DNA of 64,000 nucleotides, taken from positions 22,801,636 to 22,865,635 of the forward strand of contig JACGWO010000002.1 of assembly GCA_034509735.1 (NCBI GenBank). The letters are read 5' to 3'. Source of the DNA: Sesamum alatum. Taxonomy: Eukaryota > Streptophyta > Magnoliopsida > Lamiales > Pedaliaceae. Below the pieces are notes generated by a model. The model had not been told where the DNA came from, searched no databases, and saw only the letters and a list, made by a program, of their open reading frames with translations. Shown in pieces: positions 1 through 12,549 of this stretch; position 1 is the first letter of the stretch, and every line of letters begins with the position of its first letter. Both the position numbers and the translations under genes were made by a program.

Positions 1-960
1 CGGAATACTGAACCAAAAGTTTGATTTGGTATTAGGTTCGATTTTGATTTTATGTATCAGTTAATTATACCAAACTTAATATTGATTTTTTTAGTATTAC
101 TATATATAATATGTTATACACATAAATACAGTACATATATATTATTTATAATGTATGTATAAATACAGTAAAAATAGAATTTTTTTAAAAAAATATATTA
201 ATTGTTTTAATAATTTACCGTATAGAACCAATTTTTTTTTTATAATATACCAAATCGAATAGAAAATTTTAATTCCATATTCGATAAATTTCGATTCGAT
301 ATGACATTATCAAACGAACATCCTTACATAAGGGTGGTTGGATTGTTGATGGTGTTGCGGTTTCAAGGGGGTGAGCTGCGAGGTCAATGGGTTAGAAACA
401 TTGATTTTATTTTACCTTCATATTTAAAAAAATTAAGATCTAATGGTTAAGAGTAGTTAATTAGATTCTCCGATTTTTATACAATCAATAGAGATCCAAC
501 GATTATTAAAATAAAAAATACTATATAATAAAAATAACATAACAGTCAATTTACATAAAATGTAGCGTTGTTAGATATATTCAACAGAGAAGGGTACATA
601 AACAACATTTATGAAAAATAGGGGGACTTTTGCCTGTATTGTCAACATAAGGGGGTTTTAGCTGAAATTTTAAAATATAAGGTGGTTTATATACAATTTA
701 GGCAAAAATAATTTAATATTAAATATTAAAAATAGTTATTAGGATAATAAAAATAATATTTCGGTAGCTGAAATGATTCGACAAAACGAAACCAAACCAA
801 ACATTGAATCTTAAAGAAAAATTAAAACCAAATACCAAATAAAATTTTCAATTTAGTTTCAATACATACCAAATTTTAAATTTTGATTTAATTTGATTAA
901 TTTACTGAATTTTAAACACTCCTAAGTTCGGAATCCGAATGATGGGGGATTATGGTATAT
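1..960. repeat. AT-rich intergenic repeat debris
   Basis: No coding sequence is visible. The outer parts (about 1-310 and 735-930) are low-complexity runs rich in AACCAAA/TTCGATT-like words. They occur in roughly opposite orientation at the two ends, a pattern common in decayed plant intergenic repeats. The middle has short G-run motifs in otherwise A/T sequence. I cannot assign a family or define exact ends; the inverted arrangement could be chance in such biased sequence. Confidence 0.3.
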
Positions 961-964
961 GCCT

Positions 965-1480
965 ACAGAATGATAAAAATACCCCGCAAAAGGAGTAGAA
1001 ATCGACATTCTAGGACTAGAGTCTGCGCCCTGTGCTTGGTGTTGGGTCGCCCGGTCCTACCCGCTTCAAATGACCTACTGAAGTGACCCATCACTGAGAT
1101 CATCTTCTGACATTACCCATCTAAAGATTGTGACACATGAACCATACAAGTGAGCGCACTTAGCCTTATAAATACACCCTTCATACTTCAATTATAGTAA
1201 GGCATTTATTACACCAACCTGCATTAAATACGCTCAGTTTGCCAATATCTATCTTGACCTCGAGCTGACTTAAGCAACGAAGGATTTTAGCTGGGGACAT
1301 CCCAATACTAATGATCTATTTTTTTCTCAGATACCCACAAGACTAATCCGAATATCCTTAAGGCCACCTACGATCTTCTATCCGGGATCACCGAACGACA
1401 TTTGGAGATAACAATTCCTCCCCTCCTGTTTATCTTTTGTCCTTGCCGAAAGTTTATTATCTTGACATTGTCATCAGGAT
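965..1480 (+). mobile_element. Probable Gypsy-type LTR fragment
   Basis: This stretch is less AT-rich than its surroundings. It contains a TATAAATA box (about 1168), then a segment reading CTGACTTAAGC followed by GGGGACA-like sequence (about 1265-1310). That style is typical of the downstream part of many plant Ty3-gypsy LTRs. No second LTR, primer-binding site or coding domain accompanies it, so it is at most a solo LTR or fragment. The ends are approximate and the family assignment rests on motif resemblance only. Confidence 0.35.
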
Positions 1481-1611
1481 GCATTATATTTCCGTAGAAT
1501 CCTTCTGCTGTCTGGCTTCAGTTGATTTTAGTAATTGCAGAACTGGCAGTAATATGGTGAAGTTTAGACAAATACTTGGAAGTTGCTGAGGCCGAAGTTG
1601 ATATGTCATGT

Positions 1612-1945
1612 AATTTGATACTTTGATATTTTTATTATTTATCTTTCTAGAATTGTAAAATAATCAACTTTGATCCTTTCGGTGCAAAATTTTGCAAAAA
1701 TCGTTGGAATAAATCATGTACACCTCACGTGATTCATTTAAATTGGGACTTTTATTCTGACTAGTTCACTTTTGCCATCATAGATGAAAATTTTTTTAAA
1801 AAAAATGACGTGATACATGATTTATTACGGTAATTTTTGTAAAATTTAGTACTAAAAGGATCAAAATTACGAAATACCAAAAACATATAGGTCTTTTTTG
1901 CAACCCCTAAAAGATTAAGGATAAAAATGTCAAAATTACGAGGGC
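1612..1945. repeat. Fold-back (MITE-like) inverted repeat
   Basis: The segment around 1670-1735 (TTTGATCCTTT, then AATAAATCATGTA) recurs in reverse complement around 1795-1870 (TACATGATTTATT, then AAAAGGATCAAA). The similarity extends outward on both sides as A/T-rich sequence. The arms are imperfect and separated by a short spacer. A third related piece (GGACCAAAATCACAAAATTA) lies near 1990-2090. This suggests a decayed fold-back element or MITE. No terminal TSD was identified. Confidence 0.45.
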
Positions 1946-2810
1946 TACATGATTTATTCTGACAAGTTCTGCTGAATCCGACACCGAAAGGACCAAAATC
2001 ACAAAATTATAAGACTATTTTACAACTTTAAAAAGATAAAGAATAAAAATACCAAATTACTAAAATTGCATGACCAAAAATATATTAAGCCTTTCTTTAA
2101 TGCATGTTCAGTGCAATTCTTTCAATTGTACGACTAAGCTGCTCCTACAAGTTGTGAGACTGGATAGAGTATACTATAAAATTATATATTCACACCATCG
2201 GGAGTTGATCACGCATCACTCTTTCTAAACCCCCTATCTTGCATCAAGAGCTAAGCTACTTTCCGACATTAGTTTTGACTAAATTTATGAACAATATCTC
2301 GCTATCTAATCTGAACCGTTGAAAAATTTCATACAGGTCAAAAACAAAAAGGTAATGAATATAATGATATTTAACAGCATCTTATTCCGAATATCCCAAG
2401 TATAGAAAGGTCTGTTGTTAAGCATTCTCCAGTCCCCTTTTGGAATACAATTCCAATATTTCTTAAACTTGTTCGACCTAAACCATGTTTATCTTACCCT
2501 GTTCACTTTATGCAAGGAAATGCATATAGATGAAACTCACACATTAGAAATATAGAATGTAACAGTGCTGTAACGAGCTCAAACCCACCAACTTTCAGCC
2601 AAACGCCAGATCAAAAGTACAATAAATCAGATCAACTAAGTGCCTAAGACCCTGTTGGACATTGGTAAGTCTGAACATAATACATCAAGCCAAAAAGCTC
2701 ATGGTAGACCTCAAGTTCTGTCGCGAACATGAAATCGTCCAAGCTTCCATGCAATTTACTCGGGGAGTGTGTCCGAACCATTACATTGCGATTCTTGCAT
2801 CAGCCAAATC

Positions 2811-5800
2811 TCATTTTTTCTTTGAGATAGCAATGACATTGAAGTTGATTGAATCAGGATTTTTCTGGATAAACTTTTGAATAACTTTAGCAGCATCCTG
2901 TAGTAAAATATTTACAAGATGGATCCAGTCACTATGGAGCAATCAAATCACTAGTGTGACACAGAATAGCAGACAAGTGAACGAGAAACAATCTATAGAC
3001 ACAGTAGCATGGGTAGCATGAATTGGCCCTCCCACATCAAGGCATGGAGAAGTGTGAGGAAAGCTTTTGCAAGTGTTTCTTCCTTTTTCTTTTTATTTTT
3101 TTAAAAAATTTTAAACTGCCACATCAGCTGGATAGGATGACTGCAGCAAGGTCTCCTGAACACATGCATAGAATAGATGCCATTCTAGTAGAGGACATGG
3201 CAGACGAGGAGTTTAGACCACCAATGAAAGTAGAAGGGAGGAGGAAAGAGAATCTTAAACTGGTCGATATCTAATTGGAAGAGAGAAAGATCACCTGTAA
3301 TAAGGTGCTTGGAGAGGATGCACCGTGTGAAATTGGTCCTGCCCTCCTTCCGTCAAGCTCATACAGTTGTCCTACAAAACACCATGTCGGAGCCTCCATT
3401 ACATTGATGCCAAGGTTGAACTTAGCAAAGTTCTTATTCATTAATGACTCTGATTTGTTCATTCGTCCAATCCATGTGTTACAAGTTTCCATGAATGTCT
3501 ATGCTAGAAAACATTCAACATGATTCTGCTTCGATTTGGACCACCACAGAATAAGCATAGAACCTTGTCGAGTGACATCTCATAAGAATTGTACGCTACC
3601 AGTGGTTTTATGTTTTAGAGGTAGGTTTTTACCAAAATATCTATAACTAATCCATGGAACAATTGTTACCAACGCAATGCAATTAATGAAAGTGAATAGA
3701 AATCCAAAAAGATCACAAATGCTTAATTGGGAATTACGAAAATTCCAGACTTATGTAATCCAGAAGAACTATGCATCCAACCAGAATATCCATTACACGC
3801 ATTTCACTGGCGAACCAGACATAGCAAAACCAGCCTTTCTTAATAAACATGATACCCAAAAAAGATAATAAGAACCCAAATCTGACTCACTGCATTATAC
3901 TTGACGTCTGTGATGCCAGAAATGATTATTTCAGATAAATCGATGAAAAGTTTGGTCTCTCCTAAAGACCGCAGTATAATATCGCATTATTAAATCACCC
4001 CACATACGCACACAGAGCGAGGGAAGGAGAGAGAGACAGACTCACCAATCACACACGTAAAGCAGATGAAATGTGTATCTACATCAGCTGATGCCTGTAA
4101 AAAGATAAAGGATCAGAAATTCCCAGTTTTCCTCAGGCATCCAGTTAGATATAAATTCAATGAAAACCAAAACTGATTACTTAACAAGCTCAGGTCCGAA
4201 ATTTGTACACTACTCAAATCAGTAGTGCACGTAGGACAAAAGAAAAGGTTTGTGCCTCATGTGCACTATAAATAACGAGAAAATTTAATAATACTTATTA
4301 ATCAGGACAAGCAAGAATGAATTTAATGCCAATATGTATATCCATTATAATGATATTTAACATATAAAGAGCCAAACAAATGGCAGAAAGTAGAAAGCTG
4401 GTTTAACTCATAATTAGTTAGCTCCTTTGAGATACATTAGAGAATCACATTACCGCTCTCACTATAATTGATCGGTCATGTTACTGTACGAATTATTGCC
4501 CCAATTCTGTTTAAATCGTGTGATTGAGAACATAAGGAAAACAAACTCATTATGAATGTCATACCAATTAGGGTAATACAACGAAAAATCACATGTAAGA
4601 TCAGAAGAGGGTCCAATAAAGAAAAAGTCATTCTTGCTAGATGTACTTTTATATTTACTTTCTCTGTTTCGCAGTGAAACAGAAAGCGAGCCTGAACGCA
4701 TTACGGCATCTCAATTTGACTCCATGGGATTAAACAGAGTACGTAAATAGGCCCCCAATTCAGGGCTGTGGCTGCGTACATATGTCTTCTCCTACCCAGC
4801 AACAGCTAGAGCTTGTGAACTTTGTCTGATAAATGACGTCCGTAATTGTGTGGAACTGAAGATTGTTATTTTTTCGGAGAGTGATTTTAGTTCAAAATCA
4901 TCTCTTGAAGTGGACATACTATAATGTATATAGAGAATAAATTCAATATGGGTCATTAATTGGTAGAACTAGAAAGAAAACATAGAAGAACTCATAAAAG
5001 CTACTGGACTGTGATGACAATCGTACAAGACAAAATCTCGAAATAAGGTCCACCACAAGACCAATAATACACTAAGGATAAAGCAAAAACAATACCAATC
5101 CAGCATCACAGAACCCAAATGAACTATCACATTACTGAAACAAGTATTCTAACATATGGAACATAAGGATACATTTAAAAAGATTTTAAAACAAAGACAA
5201 ACATAAGGTTAAAACCTTTAGTTTTCAAAATGTTAGAGATATATTGTATTTAAAGATATATTAAAATTCAAAACTCTTTTGTGTCTTTTTCAATATTTTA
5301 TGTTTCAGGAATCATAATTGTGTGAAAAGTAAAATTAGAGAAAATGAGTTCAGCTTCCAAATTTGTGGGTTGGCTAGGATAAATAATAAGGAAAGTCAAA
5401 AAAACAACAACCTACCTGACAAAGATTTAAAAAGAAAATAAACAGAGGGCTACCTGCATAGTCCCCTCAATACCACACAGTTGTGCATGTCATCGCCCTT
5501 ACCTGCTCTCCTCTAACCGCTTCACCAAGTTCTCAACCCTCCTATCTCCGCAAGTAAATTGAAAAAAAGAAGACAAATACAAGAGTGGGGTCTTGCCTCA
5601 TTATAACATGGTGGAGGTAAAAGAAGCTTACTTGTCTGTGGGAGTAAAGTAGAAATGATAGCTCACGTGGAGATGGTGCAAAACGAAACAAGTGTGTGAT
5701 ATTGCTGGAGATTCCTGGAAAAAAAGGAAGGGGGAAAGAAGGAATATGGATTGGACAAGTGTTGTTGCCATGATTTTCGAAGAAGATTGATGGTGGTAAG

Positions 5801-8800
5801 TGCAAGATGAGTTGCAGATGTAGGGGTACAATTGGCCTTGCAACACCCATCTTGTTGAAAACCACAGCATCCTTCCCCATAACACTGCAGAATCAACTGC
5901 CTCTTCCTCTGAGAACTGAGCTTGTTGCATCACAACTTTTATCCAATTTTAATGAAAGAAGGAGATAGCATGGAGAATATATGACCCAACAGAACATTAA
6001 TGCATTTGGATCAAAAGATAACGACTACAGATATGCAAAAGATTATCATCCTGAGGGATGAAAGTCAGTTGCATCACCAATTTAATACTGAGTCGGCCTG
6101 TTGAACTGAAGGCATAATGTTGATTTGGAAAGAAAACAAGAGAATAAATACAGATTATGAAGCGATTCTCTTTTTTATATTTTATTCAAATGGTACCGAT
6201 CTGACCTCAGTATCACCAGCAGTTGCGGCAACTGAATGAGCAACTTCCATATCTCTATCATTTTCGAGGAATGCAGCACGCTGCAAAGTAATATTTTCTA
6301 GCAACTGTTAAATGGAAACAGGAGTAGTGGTATACATAGCAAGGCAGATTTATTGTAATAAGGAAACAGGAAAAGAAAACTAGACCTCCGAGGGATCCAT
6401 CTTTGCAGTGGATTTGAAGAAATTGTCCAGGTAAGACCCCTCAACTGAAATTTAAGACAAACCAAAAGAGGCGAATCACAACCTAAACATAATATATTTC
6501 ATAGATACACTGACTAAACTAAAGCACACTTGAATGACACAGTACAATTTTTTTCTCGAAAAACTATGCATTTTATATATCGCGACAAGGTTAGACAGAT
6601 CAGCAATGGAAGATAGTAGATTGAAATAATTCTATTATCAAGGAGTGGATAATTTGAAAGAGATCTAATAATTCTATTAGATTGAAACGCTTAAGCACAT
6701 GAAAAGAATCGACAAGAAGGATATTCAGAATCCAAAAGCTCACCAAGTTTTATCTCAGAAGTGATATTTCCAACAGCATGAAGAAGCCCAATGGTTCCAC
6801 AGGCATTTCCCACAGTTTGCTTCATAAAGTAAACTCCATTACTAGGCTCCTGTAGATAGACTCTCATGAATTGTTTAAGTATAATAACAAAAAATAAACT
6901 GAAACAGGACAGAAGCTCAACCTAGAGATCCAGAGTAAGGAAATAAACAACAAAATGAAGTCCGAAGCAAAAACAAAACCAAGGTTATTTACAATCTACT
7001 CAATAACTATAAGTAATCTTAGTTGACACTCATCAAACTTTAGTAGGATACCCAACATAATTGTTCGAAAAACTAATTGGAACAGCAAAAGCAAACTAAT
7101 ATCAGTTACCAACACATACAAAGATACTCCAGATAACAAACAAGTATGGATACGATTTCATAAATACCACCAAAGTCAAGTAAAGCTGAAAACACCAAAT
7201 GCAGGTCACAAAAATTATGACCTACAGAAATCAGCAATACTATCAGTGATAATTAACACTGCAATTTCTCATAACTCAAATGCAATCCCCCAGAACTGGT
7301 TAAGGTTTCAAAATTGATGGTCATCTCACATTAGTGCAAGATACTGATATGCTCTTTTGCATCAGTCAGCAATTCACAGAAACAAAAACAATGGTATTTT
7401 TGGCATTTTTATCGCACAAAAAAGAAAGAGGCAGTAGGAAAAGGTAAACTAAACATTTCTTCAAATAATATGGATATAAATCCATATTTATCCTAGAGGA
7501 GCACCTGTGTGCATGTACACATATGCACAACTGATAATTCTCATGCATATAATTCAAGGAACGGGTGGCACAGACATGAGCATGACAAAGTGAATAAATG
7601 AGTGAACCATGACTCCAGATAGATACAATTGCCCATCTAATATTCTGCTTGTACAGAATCAAATACCCACAGTCATTATACATATTAAAGATATACATGT
7701 GAAAAATAGTTGAAACAAGTGCAAGCTCAATTAAGATGAGAAGCAAGCATAATCCAGAAGTCCTTCAGATGAAACAAAATCAAACTCCAAAATACACTAC
7801 GTAAACCACAACTGAACCCCACCATGCTGTCACATAAATAAAGATAAAAGATAATAGAAAAAGAAACAACAATTATTTCCTACGAACCAAAAGTTGCTCA
7901 ATCATGAGCAGCTATTAATGAGAATTGGACAGGGTTTGGTCCTAATAATAAACTATAGATATGATAGTAAGGTATAACTCACCTTTATTGCATTATCTTG
8001 TAAAATCCTCTCTTCTTCGCTCTGTAAAAGCACAAAATTGTCTAAATTACGTCGAGAATGAGTCCAAAACATTGTAGAAGCTACAAGTTGCACCAAGCAC
8101 TATAAGGTTGCATTTAGATCAAAATAATTTGACCTTGAAAAGATATCAAAGTGGTTTTTAAGTCCATTAGCTTCAAATACAGTGCTAGATATCAGAAAAC
8201 AAATGCAACTGAAACTAAATTGGATTTGAGAAAGACTTGAGATTGAATTGCATAAAGTAGTGAATTTTAAGTCCATTAGCTTCAAATCCCTTGGATATCG
8301 TAAAACAATTTCCTATGGATCTAAAATCCATAATCTTCGTGTTGTTAAGAAGATTTACATTGTTCCAAGACTACGGATTTAGAACTAACAATTAGGAACT
8401 CAAAAAAACCAGCAAACACATTGCAGTTTGTACACATAAAAAATTACCTTTGGTGTTATGGGGTAAAGAAACAGCACAGCCAATACCGGCTTTGGAACCA
8501 TTTCCAAGAGCTCCTCATCAAGCCCATAAACATCAAAGCACTCTGCCTCATCCGGTGCAACACCAAGTCCCCAAAGAAACTGCTCACACATAAGTTATTT
8601 CCGTAAATTATTACTCATCATATAAACATAAACTACGTAGCACCATTTCTTATGATTTATCTCCTTTCTATTGTTCTTCATGTTTATACTATTGTCTTTT
8701 GGTAATTTCAGTACACGTATCAATCATTTAAATTTCTATCACTGTAGAAAACCAATTCAATTGAACATCCAACTTCCTGAAAGACACTCAGGGGAAAGTA

Positions 8801-8892
8801 AGACACCAAAAGAAAGAGAAGGTCACCTGGTTCATAACATCAGGGTTAGCTTCAAGAGGAAGCCATCTCTTAGTAGAAGCGCTATCCGCCAT
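2811..8892 (-). CDS. UCH3: Ubiquitin C-terminal hydrolase, UCH-L3/UCH3 type (9 exons)
   Basis: Cysteine protease (peptidase family C12) that removes small adducts from the C-terminus of ubiquitin; cytosolic/nuclear. Exons on the minus strand are 8892-8827, 8579-8448, 8021-7983, 6849-6744, 6444-6386, 6280-6206, 4094-4046, 3371-3295 and 2897-2811. They total 690 nt, all introns are GT-AG and phases match, giving 229 residues plus TGA, close to the usual length of plant UCH3. Recognisable segments are [14 protein letters not shown] near the N-terminus, [20 protein letters not shown] in exon 2, NACGTIG in exon 4, THFICF in exon 7 and LYELDGR in exon 8. The predicted catalytic set is Gln90, Cys96, His167 and Asp182; the His-Asp spacing of 15 equals that in human UCHL3. 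Oddity: Ile175 sits where relatives usually have an acidic residue just before the crossover to LYELDG. The start is the ATG followed by ADSAS in exon 1. A tiny exon between exons 3 and 4 cannot be excluded, but the direct join is in frame. Confidence 0.93.
4095..6205 (-). other. Long UCH3 intron 6
   Basis: This is the intron between exon 6 (ends 6206) and exon 7 (starts 4094), with a GTCAGA donor and a GTAAAAAG..CAG-type acceptor on the minus strand. It is A/T-rich. It holds a somewhat more balanced patch at about 5,560-5,940 with several overlapping short open frames on the minus strand (up to 112 codons). I recognise no domain in them, and they overlap each other in different frames, so I treat them as intronic. 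The other long introns (6,850-7,982; 3,372-4,045) show only A/T-rich sequence. Confidence 0.7.
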
Positions 8893-9044
8893 TTTCTTCT
8901 CTCTTTTTCAGGTTTTGTTTCCTATAGGTTTCGGTCGATTTCTATTGAGAATTTTATAAGTTTCTCTAAGTCGAACGAATGATTCAGTTAATTGCAATTA
9001 AGTTCTTATATTTTTAAAATTTTTCTTTTCGGCCGACCTACGTG
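8893..9044. promoter_or_regulatory. UCH3 5' flank (5' UTR and proximal promoter)
   Basis: The sequence just upstream of the UCH3 ATG on the minus strand contains pyrimidine-rich tracts (CTCTCTTTTTC, 8899-8910) typical of a plant 5' UTR. No clear TATA box is evident. Only about 150 bp separate the start codon from the LINE-like remnant, and about 0.7 kb from the first LTR, so the promoter is short or overlaps repeats. Confidence 0.35.
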
Positions 9045-9215
9045 ATAGTGTTTTTTGTTTCTTTTGGATAGAAACTTTCATTCAAACCAAATCAGTCCAC
9101 AAAGAATCCAAAATACAAAAAGGAACCCCATCTTCAGACATAGCTACCCTAAGCATGCATTGTTAAAATACCAGCAACCTGGTTGGCCTCCTTTGCAATA
9201 CAAGAAAAATTAATC
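9045..9215 (-). mobile_element. LINE-like RNase H 3' remnant
   Basis: Read on the minus strand, about 9,205-9,140 encodes a short peptide with the core KEANQVAGIL. It resembles the last conserved block of the RNase H-like domain (EANxVAxxLA) at the 3' end of plant LINE ORF2 and of stand-alone RVT_3 genes. It is followed by a stop, a short tail and an A-rich end (about 9,070-9,050). The rest of any such element is absent. A decayed host RNase H-like pseudogene is an alternative. Confidence 0.4.
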
Positions 9216-9565
9216 TAAGGAAACGGAAATTCTAGGCCAAACTTGGTTTGGCTAAGCCAACCAGTAATAGCACACCATGTGGAAATTAAATTTTTAATCA
9301 AAATAATCAAATTCTTAACTCTACTTAACTACGGTTAAGTCTTTTCAACAATTATAAAAGAAAAAATTCTCAAATCTCCAATTTTGAATCCCCCCGTTCA
9401 GATTTCCAATCCTTCAAAACGCGCTTCCAACCTCACAAGAGTACGCCTCCCCACAGCCGCCACCGTCGCCGCTTTCCCATCAAGTTATATAGGCCAAGAA
9501 GCTGAATATGGTTGATCGGGATTACAGCCCTGGAATTGGTCTATGGTGGGTTGAGGGTTATGAAT
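9216..9565. other. Intergenic spacer, no gene seen
   Basis: A/T-rich sequence with a C/G-richer patch at about 9,420-9,480 (CCGCCACCGTCGCCGC). No open frame with recognisable similarity. It separates the UCH3 flank from the Copia cluster. Confidence 0.5.
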
Positions 9566-10069
9566 TGTTGAAAATAATGCACATGAGTATCACACACTAA
9601 TGCACATTGCACGTAAAGGGTACCGGTGATTACCTTAGTAGTTTGGTATGACTATACACAGCGGAATTAGTCACTGAATCTCATACCTTCGTGGCTCGCC
9701 TACAAGCTTCCTACGATCTCATGGATCTGCAAACACGTCCTTTTAGAGCCTCGTCACGAGCACCCTCTTCCGCTCCAAGCGGATTGCTACTAGAGCTATC
9801 CACCCAATATACACACCTTAAACCCTCGGAGACTTTGATGATTCTCCAAAAGAGAATAGAGAGAGTTATTTGTGTGAGGCTTGAGAGAATGTTCATAGAA
9901 TTGAATGTAATTATGGATCTATAAAGCACCCTATTTATAGGTGTGCACAAGGGGAGTTCAATCCCAATACAAAGTATAGAGGACTACAAACTCTATACTC
10001 AAGCGGAGTCTTCCCTAACGACAAGTTTGAGAGACTTCAAAACTCTCAAATATGGATGTATATCCAACA
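9566..10069 (-). mobile_element. Copia-type short LTR (3' LTR, minus orientation)
   Basis: About 504 bp bounded by TGTTG and CAACA, a perfect 5-bp terminal inverted pair with TG..CA ends. On the right it is followed by TCTCCCACTC, which on the minus strand is a purine-rich tract (GAGTGGGAGA) directly before the LTR start, as expected for a polypurine tract. A minus-strand TATA box (CCTATAAATAGGG) lies near 9,930-9,942. This LTR is unrelated in sequence to the 2-kb LTRs that follow, so it is a separate family. No TSD could be verified. Confidence 0.65.
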
Positions 10070-10381
10070 TCTCCCACTCATCCATGTTTGACACAGCCTC
10101 TTCAATCAAAAATTTCTCATCTCTCACCCCTCTTTCATACAGGAAATAAGGCATGCGACCAAGGGAGAAAAAAAGAAATGTGAGAAGAATTATATTAAGT
10201 CATCACCAAAACTAACATAACTCTTCAACTCCAAAAACTCGCTATGTAACCCAAATCTTGTGGTTGCACTTAATCAAGCGTCTCTAGATCTCTCAACAAA
10301 TAAAACATGCTTAACTCACTCAAATATGTATTTATGTTCATGACTAGTTGGACAATTTCCAACATATTTGCCCGGGCTATG
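10070..10381 (-). mobile_element. Internal 3' remnant of the short-LTR Copia element
   Basis: Starts with the polypurine tract of the adjacent LTR (10,070-10,079) and runs to the left edge of the E0 LTR. It is A/T-rich and I see no intact coding domain; it is either the non-coding 3' end or decayed. E0 appears to have inserted here. The CTATG immediately before E0 would be half of its TSD, but the partner lies outside the window. Confidence 0.45.
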
Positions 10382-12549
10382 TGAAAGAATCGGGTACGGC
10401 CCGAGAACGTAACGGAAGCATAAAAACATAAATTAAAGGCGTAATTTTAAACGGGTTCGAAGGGGTGTTCCCTTTGAAGTTCCTGAGTGTTAAGTGTATG
10501 TCAAAGCATAAATAAAAGAGGAGAAGAATGCTGGACATGTGGCTAAAGGAAGTAAACAAAAAATACATGTAACGTAAATGGAAACCAACCTTTGTTCACT
10601 ACATGTAGAACAAGTATGTGTGTTGTTCCCTTTCCGTTTATCCTTCCGTTCACTTGAAAATTCAAAATAGAACTCATTTAAGTATTGTCCACACCACACT
10701 AAGGAGAAATAATCTAATCTATTGCTAGATAGATATAGAGAAATGACGAAGAAACCCTTCCAAAATAACACTATTGTTTAGTGTCTTTTAGAATGTTTTT
10801 AGTTCAATCATTTCCAAAAGGTTTGAACATAAAAAAGGAGAAAATTTGTAGAGATTTTTGAGTGTTTTTGGCTGGAAAAATCGTGCAAGCATGGATGATT
10901 TTGTGTGTAGTATAATTTTCATGTATTCACAATTCAAAACATAAGTTACCTCCAAGGTAACCTCTACACACACATGCACACACTTCTCTCCATGAACCTT
11001 CATGGCCTTCATATGTGGAGGAGTTGAAAACTCCTCCTCAACTTGCTCCAACCTCTAGAGCTTGGACTTCAACCCATGGACCAATTTTGATCAGTTTTTG
11101 ATTTAATCAAATTAAATCAAGACTAACTAAGATCCATAGGTTCCAAATTAATCCAATTAATTTTAGATCTTATTGAAATCCAAAAGTTTATTTGATCCAA
11201 TTAAATAAACATAAGCTCAAACAGTAATTAATGGATCCAATCAATTAATCAAACCAAAATCGATAAATTAATCCAATTAATTTAAAGGTTCTTAATCCAA
11301 CAATTAACTAATCCAATTAATTAATTATTGGACCATCCATCAAATGGATTTCTCAATAAATAATTCAATCATTTTTCTTCTCCTTGAATTAATTAATCCA
11401 ATTAAATTAATTCTTTTTCTTCTAGAATTAATTCCAAATTAATTCTACCAACCTCACAGTGATTTGTGTGTGACTGTTCACCCTCAGCTAGACTTGGGCT
11501 TTTGTCCAACACAATTGATTAATCAAATCAAATTTAATTAGTTATTTCTGATCAACCATTAATCAGGAATGCCCATCACCATGGGTGGTCGTCTAGCAAC
11601 GGTCCATGGCACTAGAGACTAGGTGAATGTTGGCGTGAACATTTAGGCTCCCGAGTTCCATACGAGTACGGTCCTTCCATCATCCGTCTTTCGGTCTAAG
11701 TCTAGGGCATGGAATGGGCGTCGATTCTCATCCTGGACTAGAAAACTATGCTCAATAACTCGAGACACGTTTGCTCTATTGATCGACGTAGGAAATCATT
11801 CCCTACTTGACCAATCGTTGTAGTCACAGACTCAAAGAGCTTAAACAATCTCAGAGCGGATCGGAGACTCGATTGTCATATACTGACAGGTGATGGATCC
11901 TATCTTAGGACCCACTGTCCTCAATACATATTCCAACTGCACTGGATAAAGCTTCTGATGAATGTATCCCAGATACGGACATGTTTTGCCAGATCCTAGA
12001 TACAGGCATCATATGCATGCGACTGCCATCATTCCTCAATCCCAAGGACTAATCTCGTACAATTGGAGCCGAGGATTCCAGCCATACCTACCAATCCTCC
12101 AAGGCTTTCATATGACGATTCCCGCGAGTCAATGCAGTCAGTTGACACCCTTGTCAACTAACCCACTAATATTGCATAGACGTCCAACGTCTGTCGCTAA
12201 TGAAACACAACACTCATTCAATGAATGCAATCCTTAGCGAAAGTCTCTATAAGACCCTCGATGCACTGTCTCGAGGTCCTCGACATGGAACATTTCAGAC
12301 CGACCCTCAGAAGTTGGTTTCATAGCTGTCATCCAATGCGCAGCCCAACTACATAGGTTATCCAATTGGTCTGTGGGCATTTGTTGTGACGTTAAAACGC
12401 CGTTTAACGTAATCAATAAGCACAATAAACATATAGTGCCATAGACGAATACTTACTATATTCATCAAGTCATTATTAGTTTAATAAAGATTGCTAAATA
12501 GTACCCAAAACTGCCAATCCAATTGGCTTTCTGGTCACCTATTCTAACA
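10382..12549 (-). repeat. E0 3' LTR
   Basis: 2,168 bp. On the plus strand it begins TGAAAGAATCGGG and ends TATTCTAACA, matching the other long LTRs of this subfamily end to end. It contains the conserved CCATGG-bounded hairpin near 11,578-11,608. The CTGTGGCCACAG palindrome has decayed here (TTGTAGTCACAG, 11,818-11,829), consistent with greater age. The polypurine tract of E0 follows directly at 12,550-12,560 (ATCTCCCACTT on the plus strand). Confidence 0.85.

Noticed and set aside
2662..2880. 72-codon plus-strand frame
   Set aside because: Antisense to the last UCH3 exon and its 3' flank; no recognisable domain.
5542..5933. Overlapping minus-strand frames in UCH3 intron 6
   Set aside because: They sit inside a well-supported intron, overlap each other in different frames, and show no family I recognise.
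11962..12425. Plus- and minus-strand open frames repeated inside LTRs (24,506; 32,235; 41,382; 48,002; 50,224)
   Set aside because: They lie within LTRs upstream of the transcribed part and overlap on both strands; recurrent because LTRs are repeated.
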